In this document: positions 8,998 to 15,506 of the stretch, in pieces
Numbering within the stretch: position 1 is the stretch's first letter
How the letters are laid out: each line of letters starts with the position of its first letter
From: BS750m-G57 sp964607575
GTDB lineage: Bacteria > Planctomycetota > Phycisphaerae > SM23-33
Direction of reading: 5' to 3'
Assembly (NCBI GenBank): GCA_964607575.1
Contig: CAZSLS010000119.1
Location: 1 to 19,950 of the forward strand
Length of the DNA stretch: 19,950 bases
Made by a program: the position numbers and the translations under genes
Notes under the pieces: generated by a model
The model's database searches: none
The model's input: the letters and a program-made list of their open reading frames with translations, nothing else
Told to the model about the DNA's origin: nothing

Positions 8998-9768
8998 ATG
9001 ATCGACGAGTGGGATTTAACGGCTACTAATCTGCATCGCATTTCGGGGCGTCAGTACGAGGTGGCGGTACTGCCCGTCGGCGCGATCGAACCGCACAACC
9101 GCCACCTGCCCCAGGGACAGGATTTTCGCCATACCACGCATGTCGCCCGCGAGTCCTGCCGCCTGGCCTGGGACGAGTGCGAATCGGTGATCTGCCTGCC
9201 CGCCCTTCCGTATGGGGTCGACTGCAACCTGATGGCCTTCCCGTTGGCGATCCACGTCTCCCAAACCACGCTCGACGCGATGGTCCGCGAGATCATCGAA
9301 TCGCTGAGGGCTCATGGGATCCGCAAGATCGTGATCATCAACGGGCACGGCGGAAACGATTTCACCCCGCTGATCCGCCAGATCCAGTGCGACATGGACG
9401 TCCACGTGTTCCTGTGCGACTGGTGGACCGTGGGACGCGACAAGTACGACGAAATATTCGACAGGCCCGACGACCACGCCGGGCAGTTGGAGACGTCGGT
9501 GGCCCTTGCGCTTTTTCCGGAACTGGTCGAACCGGACGTCGCCGGATCGGGCCAAACCCGCGAATACCTCTTCGAGGCTCTCCGCGAGGGATGGGTCAAA
9601 ACCAGCCGCCGCTTCGACCGCCTCAACGATCACTGCGCCTCGGGCGATCCGACGGGCGCGACAGCCGAGCGGGGCGAGGCGTATCTGCAACTCGTCTGCG
9701 AGCGGATCAGCAGCTTCCTGGCGGAACTCGCCACTGCGCCAATAGACGAAACGTTCCCGCATAAGTAA
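8998..9768 (+). CDS. Creatininase-family metal-dependent amidohydrolase
   Basis: The protein has 256 residues, close to the family norm of about 240-270. The ATG is 19 bp after the HzsA-like stop, with GGGAG (8984-8988) nine bases upstream. The metal-site pattern is present: E31 and H33 with H36 and D42 in LPVGAIEPHNRHLPQGQD, H117 in INGHGGN, and H160/E165 in HAGQLETS. No signal peptide is seen, so it should be cytosolic. The family includes creatininase, FAPy/formamide hydrolases and mycofactocin-type peptidases, all of which cleave amide-like C-N bonds at a two-metal centre. Sequence alone does not choose between them. Placement between an exported di-haem protein and an exported oxidoreductase suggests it acts on an imported cyclic amide or formamide, or in maturation of a partner; both are inference. 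Confidence 0.88.
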   Translation: MIDEWDLTATNLHRISGRQYEVAVLPVGAIEPHNRHLPQGQDFRHTTHVARESCRLAWDECESVICLPALPYGVDCNLMAFPLAIHVSQTTLDAMVREIIESLRAHGIRKIVIINGHGGNDFTPLIRQIQCDMDVHVFLCDWWTVGRDKYDEIFDRPDDHAGQLETSVALALFPELVEPDVAGSGQTREYLFEALREGWVKTSRRFDRLNDHCASGDPTGATAERGEAYLQLVCERISSFLAELATAPIDETFPHK

Positions 9769-9856
9769 CTCTTGTATCGGCGCCCTATCGGAGGATAACC
9801 TGTGGTAATGGACATCCGCCTGAGACCCCGGCGGGCACGAGGAAAGGTAATACCAG

Positions 9857-11173
9857 ATGACATCCAATCGCATATCACGACGTGAATTCCTGAAAACCAC
9901 CGCCGTGGGAACAGTGGCAGTCGGTGCGGCGATGGCGCTGCCGATGGTGCTCCCATCGTCGGTTTTCGGGGCTGCAGCGCCCAGCAATCGCGTGACGATC
10001 GGCTGTGTCGGCGTGGGAAGGATGGGCAGGGGCGATCTCGGAGGGATCATGCGAGTCAGCGGCGTGCAGGTGCTTACCACCTGCGACGTCGATGCCAACC
10101 GGGCCAAGAACGCCGCCCAGATGGTGGACCGCTATGGCAAGACCAAGGGCTGCAAACCGTGCGGTGATTTCAGGGAAGTCGCCCACCGGGACGATATCGA
10201 CGCCGTCCAGGTCGCCACACCGGACCATTGGCATATCCTTCCGGCGCTCGAGGCGGTGCGGAACGGTAAGGACGTATTCGTCCAGAAGCCGCTCAGTCTG
10301 ACAATCGCAGAAGGCAGAGCCCTGTCCGACGCGGTCGCCCGATACGGGCGAATCGGTCATATCGGCAGCCAGCAGCGATCAGACTCCCGCTTCCGCCACG
10401 CATGCGAACTCGTCCGCAATGAGCGAATCGGAAAGCTGGTGAGCGTAAAGGTCGGCTTCGGGATAGACCCGGGCACAACGGTCCAGCAGACGATGCCCGT
10501 ACCGGCGAATCTCGACTACGACATGTGGCTCGGACCGGCGCAGTGGAAGCCTTACACCGAGAAACGCGTGCATCCCCAAAGAGGTTACGGCCGTCCGGGA
10601 TGGTTGAGGATATCCGACTACGGCGCCGGTATGATAACCGGTTGGGGCGCGCACCACATGGACATCGCCCACTGGGGCATGGGTATGGAAGCGAGCGGAC
10701 CGATCGAGATACAGGGCACCGCGGAATTCCCCACCGACGGGATATGGGACGTCCACGGGCGGTTCAGCATCGACTATGTCTACCCCGGCGGGATACCGCT
10801 GAACTGCGCCGATACGCGCCAGAACAAACAGGGCGTCATGTTCGAGGGCACCGAAGGATGGGTTTACGTGAGGCGCGGATTCATCGACGCCAATCCAAAA
10901 ACGCTGCTGAAGTCAGTAATCGGACCCGAAGAACTCCACCTCTATCGCAACTCGAACCACAAACAGAATTGGATCGACGGTATCAGGTTGCGAAAGAAGA
11001 CCGTAGCGCCGATCGAAAACGGACACCGTTCCTGCACCGCCTGCCTGCTGGGCGATATAGCGATGCGAACCGGACGCAGGCTCAAGTGGGACCCGGCGGC
11101 CGAACGATTCACCAACGACGAACAGGCCAATCGCATGATCGATAGACCTATGCGGGGACCGTGGCGTCTATAA
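9857..11173 (+). CDS. Tat-exported Gfo/Idh/MocA family NAD(P)-dependent oxidoreductase
   Basis: The protein has 438 residues. GAGGAAAGG (9839-9847) lies nine bases before the ATG. The N-terminus has a twin-arginine signal, SRREFLK (residues 7-13), a hydrophobic stretch and a likely cleavage site near FGAAA (about 37-41). The mature part begins with a Rossmann dinucleotide loop G49-C-V-G-V-G-R-M-G57. A QKP motif (143-145) stands where the family usually has EKP. The C-terminus has the planctomycete-type ending RSCTACLLGDIAMRTGRRLKW...PMRGPW. Family members oxidise or epimerise sugars and cyclitols. Tat export implies folding with bound cofactor in the cytoplasm. It follows the creatininase homologue by 88 bp and probably belongs to the same transcript. 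Substrate cannot be told. Confidence 0.9.
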   Translation: MTSNRISRREFLKTTAVGTVAVGAAMALPMVLPSSVFGAAAPSNRVTIGCVGVGRMGRGDLGGIMRVSGVQVLTTCDVDANRAKNAAQMVDRYGKTKGCKPCGDFREVAHRDDIDAVQVATPDHWHILPALEAVRNGKDVFVQKPLSLTIAEGRALSDAVARYGRIGHIGSQQRSDSRFRHACELVRNERIGKLVSVKVGFGIDPGTTVQQTMPVPANLDYDMWLGPAQWKPYTEKRVHPQRGYGRPGWLRISDYGAGMITGWGAHHMDIAHWGMGMEASGPIEIQGTAEFPTDGIWDVHGRFSIDYVYPGGIPLNCADTRQNKQGVMFEGTEGWVYVRRGFIDANPKTLLKSVIGPEELHLYRNSNHKQNWIDGIRLRKKTVAPIENGHRSCTACLLGDIAMRTGRRLKWDPAAERFTNDEQANRMIDRPMRGPWRL

Positions 11174-11192
11174 TCCGACGGGAATGAATGAT

Positions 11193-12116
11193 ATGAACAT
11201 GAGAGTACGTATTCTATGCATACTGCTGGCGATGGGGGTTGCTGCGGCAGCGACCGCCGGGAAGAAGGCCCCCCCTCCCCTCGCCGGAGTCACCGCACCG
11301 CCCAAAGACGTCGTGAAGTCACTCAAGCTCGATCCGTTCTACAAGAAGTACATCAGCGCCTGCGGTATTGCGGTGATCAGTTCGGACAAGGTTTCCGACT
11401 ACGCGCTGCTGGAGGCGGCGTATCTGATCAACCATATGCTCGAGGGACGCGACGATATCTGCAAGGCCATGATCGCCAACAAGGCGCGCATGGTCATCAT
11501 GGGCACAGACGAGTTCACCACCGACATCCCCGAACACAGCAAGCTGAAGCCCAAGGGTTTCTGGGACAAGCGGGCAAGAGGTCTGGGGGGCATGCCCCGC
11601 CGTCCGGCCACCAGTTGCGGCGAGGAGAATCTGCTGCGATACAAGGGCGACCCGTACATCACCGAGAATATCCTCATACACGAGTTCGCCCACGGGATTC
11701 ATCACCTGGGCCTCAATTTCGTCGACAAGACGTTCGACAAGAGGCTCGACAAAATCTACACCAGCGCGATGAAAAAAGGTCTGTGGAAGGGCAAGTACGC
11801 CGCCGGAAACCGCGCCGAGTATTGGGCCGAAGCCGTGCAGTCGTGGTTCGACACAAACCGCAAACCCGATCACGACCACAACCACGTCGACACGCGCAAG
11901 GAACTCAAGGAATACGACCCCGACCTGGCCAAACTCGTCTCCGAGGTATTCGGCGACAAGCCATGGAAATACGTCCGCCCCTCAGATCGCAAGCAGCCCG
12001 GACACCTCAAGGGTTACGATCGGTCCAAGGCCCCCACCTTCTCCTGGCCGCCACGAGTGCGTAAAGCCTGGAACGAGTACCGGGCCCGGAAAAAAGGCGC
12101 CGGCAAGAAGAAGTAG
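11193..12116 (+). CDS. Secreted putative zinc metallopeptidase (HExxH)
   Basis: The protein has 307 residues from the chosen ATG. Three in-frame ATGs occur (11184, 11193, 11199). GGGAA (11180-11184) sits correctly only for 11193, eight bases downstream, so that start is preferred. A signal peptide covers about residues 1-22 (RVRILCILLAMGVAAA). The zinc-site motif HEFAHGIHH has H163, E164 and H167. A gluzincin-like third ligand is plausible in the segment EYWAEAVQSWF (E209 or E213). The C-terminus is basic (ARKKGAGKKK). The fold resembles secreted gluzincin-type proteins of unknown target; I do not recognise a named peptidase family. It is the last gene before a hairpin and a low-GC gap, so it probably ends the five-gene transcript. 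Confidence 0.75.
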   Translation: MNMRVRILCILLAMGVAAAATAGKKAPPPLAGVTAPPKDVVKSLKLDPFYKKYISACGIAVISSDKVSDYALLEAAYLINHMLEGRDDICKAMIANKARMVIMGTDEFTTDIPEHSKLKPKGFWDKRARGLGGMPRRPATSCGEENLLRYKGDPYITENILIHEFAHGIHHLGLNFVDKTFDKRLDKIYTSAMKKGLWKGKYAAGNRAEYWAEAVQSWFDTNRKPDHDHNHVDTRKELKEYDPDLAKLVSEVFGDKPWKYVRPSDRKQPGHLKGYDRSKAPTFSWPPRVRKAWNEYRARKKGAGKKK

Positions 12117-12153
12117 CCCACGCTTATAATCCCCACTCTTGTACACATATCTT

Positions 12154-12206
12154 GGGGACTGTTGAAAGGAATAGAATTCTGTTTCTATTCTGCAAGAACA
12201 GTCCCC
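12154..12206. repeat. 53-nt REP-like hairpin (GGGGACTGTT...AACAGTCCCC)
   Basis: Perfect 10-bp outer arms GGGGACTGTT (12154-12163) and AACAGTCCCC (12197-12206) enclose a 5/6-nt internal loop and a perfect 8-bp inner stem GAATAGAA (12169-12176) / TTCTATTC (12183-12190) with a 6-nt loop. It lies 37 bp after the metallopeptidase stop. There is no T-tract, so it could stabilise the 3' end of the message rather than terminate. The GGGGACTGT..ACAGTCCCC core resembles REP-type palindromes associated elsewhere with Y1 transposases; that link is recalled, not tested. Confidence 0.7.
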
Positions 12207-12301
12207 GCCCCAAAACATACGAAATGCGATTATTATGATAAAAACCCTTTCCCATTATAAAAACAATTCATTTTCAGGGAATCTCAACGCTTAGCCGTAT
12301 A

Positions 12302-12330
12302 TTGACCCGCGGCCATGGGCGCGGTATAAT
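12302..12330 (+). promoter_or_regulatory. Sigma-70-type promoter of uvrA
   Basis: TTGACC (12302-12307, 5 of 6) and TATAAT (12325-12330, 6 of 6) are exactly 17 bp apart. Transcription would begin near 12337, only about ten bases before the ATG at 12347. The promoter covers the far-upstream in-frame TTG at 12302, so that codon cannot be the translation start of this transcript. Confidence 0.8.
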
Positions 12331-12346
12331 GCTTGATTCCGCACCC

Positions 12347-15331
12347 ATGGCTGAAAAGAAGAAGACAACCCGGAAGACCGCAAAGAAGGCATCGCGCAAG
12401 TCCGCCAAGCGTGCCAAGAAGACCTCTCGCGCCAAGAAAACCGCCGCAGTCTCTACCGGGGCGGTGAAACCCCGCGAGATCATGATTGTCGGGGCCAGAC
12501 AGCACAATTTGCGCAACGTTGACGTACGCATCCCTCGCGACAAGCTGGTGGTGATAACGGGCCTGAGCGGATCGGGAAAGAGTTCCCTGGCGTTCGACAC
12601 GATCTACGCCGAAGGGCAGCGGAAGTACGTCGAGAGCCTTTCGGCGTACGCGAGACAGTTCCTCGAGCAACTGACCAAACCGGATGTCGAGCATATCGAG
12701 GGCCTGCCCCCCACCGTCGCCATCGAGCAGCGTGGAGGCAGCAGGAATCCGCGGTCCACCGTGGCGACTACCACCGAGATATCGGACTACCTGCGGTTGC
12801 TTTTTGCACGGGTGGGCGATCCGCACTGCTGGACCTGCGGGCGCCCTATAACCAGCCAGACCGTCAGCCAGATGGTAGATGCGATCATGGCGATGTCCCA
12901 GGGCATGAAGTTCATGGTGCTGGCGCCGATAGTCCGCGGGCAGAAGGGTCAGCACAGCGAGTTGCTGCGTCACGTTCGCCGTGAAGGGTTCGCCCGCGTG
13001 CGAATCGACGGACGGATTGTAGACCTGCGGGAAATGGTCGAGATCAAGGGCAACAAGAACAAGAAGCACTCGATCGACGTGGTGGTGGACCGCCTGATAC
13101 TCAAAGAGACCGTTCGCATCCGCCTGTCGGACAGCCTCGAAACAGCGCTGAATCTCGCCGGCGGGCTGGTGACTATCTCGCACGAACCGTCAGACAAACC
13201 CGCCTCGAAGAAGCCCGCGCCCACCGAAGATCCGGACAACCCGTACGCTCACTGGACCGATCGCCTCTTCAGCGCCACCTACGCCTGCCCGAAACATCCC
13301 GAATCCAACCTTCCGGAACTCGCCCCGCGAATGTTCAGTTTCAACAGCCCCTACGGTGCATGCGAAGCCTGCGACGGGCTGGGCACGATACTGGAATTCG
13401 ATTCGGACCTGATCGTACCGGACAAGAGCATCTCGCTGAGCCAGGGCGCCATCGACGCCTGGCGCCACGGCGGAAAGCGAATGAACATCCTCTACAATCG
13501 CATGGTTCGACGGTTCTGCAGGCACTACAGCGTACCGGCAAACGTACCGTGGGAAAGCTTGTCCGACGAGGTGCGAGATCTCCTTCTGCACGGCGATCCG
13601 AACGGAAAATACGAGGGCGTAATACCCAATCTCACCCGCAGGTGGCAGAACACCGACAGCGAATTCGTAAAAGCCAAACTCCACTCGTATCTTTCGGAAC
13701 ATCCTTGCACGCAGTGCGGCGGGGCGAGGCTCCGCGCCGCTTCGCTTGCGGTGACCATAGACGGTAAGAACATTCACGACGTCACGGCTATGAGCATCGC
13801 CGAAGCGAAGGAGTTCTTCGAGTCGCTGGCGCTCGATGCCGAAAAGACCCAGATCGCCGAGATGATCGTGCGCGAAATACGCCATCGCCTGGACTTCCTC
13901 GTCGGAGTCGGATTGGACTACATCTCGCTGAGCAGGAAGTCGGCGACTCTTTCCGGCGGCGAGGCCCAGAGGATCCGCCTGGCCACGCAGGTCGGCAGCG
14001 GGCTGGTCGGCGTCTGCTACGTCCTCGACGAACCGACGATCGGACTGCACCAGAAGGACAATCAACGTCTCATCGGCACGCTGGAGCACCTTCGCGACAT
14101 CGGAAATACGGTGATAGTCGTCGAACATGACGAAGCGACGATCCGCAGCGCCGACCAGGTGATCGACATGGGACCGGCCGCCGGAAGGCACGGAGGGCGG
14201 GTAGTGGCGCAAGGCACGCCGGACGAGATCTGCGCGACCGACGAATCCGTTACGGGCAAGTACCTTTCGGGTCAGATGGAGATCGAGCCCCCTGCCCGGC
14301 GGCGGCGCCTGACGCGGAAACGCAGTATCGAACTGCGGGGCTGTCGCGAGAACAATCTCAAGGATCTTACGGCGGTGTTCCCCCTGGGCGGGATTCTCTG
14401 CGTTACGGGGGTCAGCGGTTCGGGCAAGAGTACGCTGGTGAACCTGACGATGCTTCCGGCTTTGAAACGCCGGGTGCAGGGGAGCAAGGATCGCCCGGGA
14501 CAATTCGACAAGATCCTCGGAACGGGCAAGATCGACAAGGTGATCCAGATCGACCAGTCTCCGATCGGGCGCACGCCCCGGAGCAATCCGGCGACTTACA
14601 CGAGCGTGTTCGATTCGATCAGGCAGCTTTTCGCCAAGACGCGGGAGGCCAAGATACGCGGATACAAACCCGGTCGGTTCAGCTTCAACGTCAAGGGCGG
14701 TCGCTGCGAAGCCTGCCAGGGACAGGGGACCAAGCGTATCGAAATGCACTTCCTGCCCGACGTTTACGTCACGTGCCAGGAATGCAAGGGCGCGCGATAC
14801 AACCGCGAGACCCTCGAAGTTCGCTACAAGGGCAAGAATATCGCCGACGTGCTTGCGATGCGTATCGAGGAGGCGCTGGGGTTCTTCGACGCCTTCCCGA
14901 AGATCAAGCAACTGCTCAAGGCGCTCAACGATGTTGGTCTGAGTTACGTCGAACTGGGGCAAAGTTCAACTACGCTGTCCGGCGGTGAGGCCCAGCGCGT
15001 GAAACTCGCCAGCGAACTGGGCAAGACTGCAACCGGGCACACGCTTTACGTGCTGGACGAACCGACCACGGGCCTGCACTTCGCCGATATCCACAACCTG
15101 CTGAACGTGTTGAACCGCCTGGCCGACATGGGCAATACGATTATCATCATCGAACACAACCTCGACGTGGTGAAATGCGCCGACTGGATTATCGACCTGG
15201 GCCCCGAAGGCGGCGACGCCGGCGGGGAAATCATCGCCCAGGGAACCCCCGAACAGATCGCCGCGTGCAAGAATTCGTACACCGGTCAGTTCCTGTCCAG
15301 ATACCTGCCGAAGTCAAAACGCAAGCGGTAA
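12347..15331 (+). CDS. uvrA: Excinuclease ABC subunit A, with lysine-rich N-terminal extension
   Basis: UvrA is the DNA damage sensor of nucleotide excision repair, a cytosolic dimeric ABC ATPase that loads UvrB. From this ATG the protein has 994 residues, against about 940 usually. The ATG was chosen because the promoter at 12302-12330 overlaps any earlier start. Walker A motifs are GLSGSGKSS (from residue 72) and GVSGSGKST (from 688). ABC signatures LSGGEAQ lie at 535 and 877, followed by VLDEPTIGLH and VLDEPTTGLH. Zinc-site segments are present: CPKH...CEAC, CTQC, and CEACQGQG...CQEC. The first pair is CPKH instead of CPxC. Residues 4-31 have 16 Lys/Arg among Ala, Thr and Ser, a histone H1-like tail. 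Conserved UvrA sequence begins near residue 45 (IMIVGARQHNL). No Shine-Dalgarno is seen, in keeping with the very short leader. Confidence 0.97.
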   Translation: MAEKKKTTRKTAKKASRKSAKRAKKTSRAKKTAAVSTGAVKPREIMIVGARQHNLRNVDVRIPRDKLVVITGLSGSGKSSLAFDTIYAEGQRKYVESLSAYARQFLEQLTKPDVEHIEGLPPTVAIEQRGGSRNPRSTVATTTEISDYLRLLFARVGDPHCWTCGRPITSQTVSQMVDAIMAMSQGMKFMVLAPIVRGQKGQHSELLRHVRREGFARVRIDGRIVDLREMVEIKGNKNKKHSIDVVVDRLILKETVRIRLSDSLETALNLAGGLVTISHEPSDKPASKKPAPTEDPDNPYAHWTDRLFSATYACPKHPESNLPELAPRMFSFNSPYGACEACDGLGTILEFDSDLIVPDKSISLSQGAIDAWRHGGKRMNILYNRMVRRFCRHYSVPANVPWESLSDEVRDLLLHGDPNGKYEGVIPNLTRRWQNTDSEFVKAKLHSYLSEHPCTQCGGARLRAASLAVTIDGKNIHDVTAMSIAEAKEFFESLALDAEKTQIAEMIVREIRHRLDFLVGVGLDYISLSRKSATLSGGEAQRIRLATQVGSGLVGVCYVLDEPTIGLHQKDNQRLIGTLEHLRDIGNTVIVVEHDEATIRSADQVIDMGPAAGRHGGRVVAQGTPDEICATDESVTGKYLSGQMEIEPPARRRRLTRKRSIELRGCRENNLKDLTAVFPLGGILCVTGVSGSGKSTLVNLTMLPALKRRVQGSKDRPGQFDKILGTGKIDKVIQIDQSPIGRTPRSNPATYTSVFDSIRQLFAKTREAKIRGYKPGRFSFNVKGGRCEACQGQGTKRIEMHFLPDVYVTCQECKGARYNRETLEVRYKGKNIADVLAMRIEEALGFFDAFPKIKQLLKALNDVGLSYVELGQSSTTLSGGEAQRVKLASELGKTATGHTLYVLDEPTTGLHFADIHNLLNVLNRLADMGNTIIIIEHNLDVVKCADWIIDLGPEGGDAGGEIIAQGTPEQIAACKNSYTGQFLSRYLPKSKRKR

Positions 15332-15342
15332 CGACAGATCGA

Positions 15343-15379
15343 GGCGCTTATCAGGAAGTTTTGCTTGCTCTCAAGCGCC
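15343..15379. repeat. Inverted repeat overlapping the fusA promoter
   Basis: GGCGCTT (15343-15349) and AAGCGCC (15373-15379) are perfect 7-bp arms 23 bp apart. The right arm lies in the spacer between the -35 and -10 boxes of the fusA promoter, and the left arm is 11 bp after the uvrA stop. It could be an operator, or a weak terminator hairpin for uvrA. The sequence does not decide. Confidence 0.45.
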
Positions 15380-15392
15380 AGATGGGTATAGT
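15365..15392 (+). promoter_or_regulatory. Promoter of the EF-G gene
   Basis: TTGCTC (15365-15370) and TATAGT (15387-15392) are 16 bp apart, and the -10 is embedded in GGGTATAGTG (15384-15393). The same decamer and a similar upstream block occur before rpmB. Transcription would start near 15399, leaving a leader of about 108 nt before the ATG at 15507. Confidence 0.65.
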
Positions 15393-15506
15393 GTCTCGTT
15401 CCGTTTTGCATGAGGTCCCGGCGGTGATACCCATGATATGACGCGGGTCCGGTCCGGACCGATTTGGAAGGTATGTTTATTAGAAAACCCCTTCGGGAGA
15501 CAGATT

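Noticed and set aside
12302..12346. Extension of uvrA to an in-frame TTG at 12302
   Set aside because: The TTG is the -35 box of a near-consensus promoter whose start site lies near 12337, and the added residues have no similarity to UvrA.
15438..15506. Extension of the EF-G gene to the ATG at 15438
   Set aside because: The extra 23 residues do not fit EF-G, and a proper ribosome binding site stands before the ATG at 15507.
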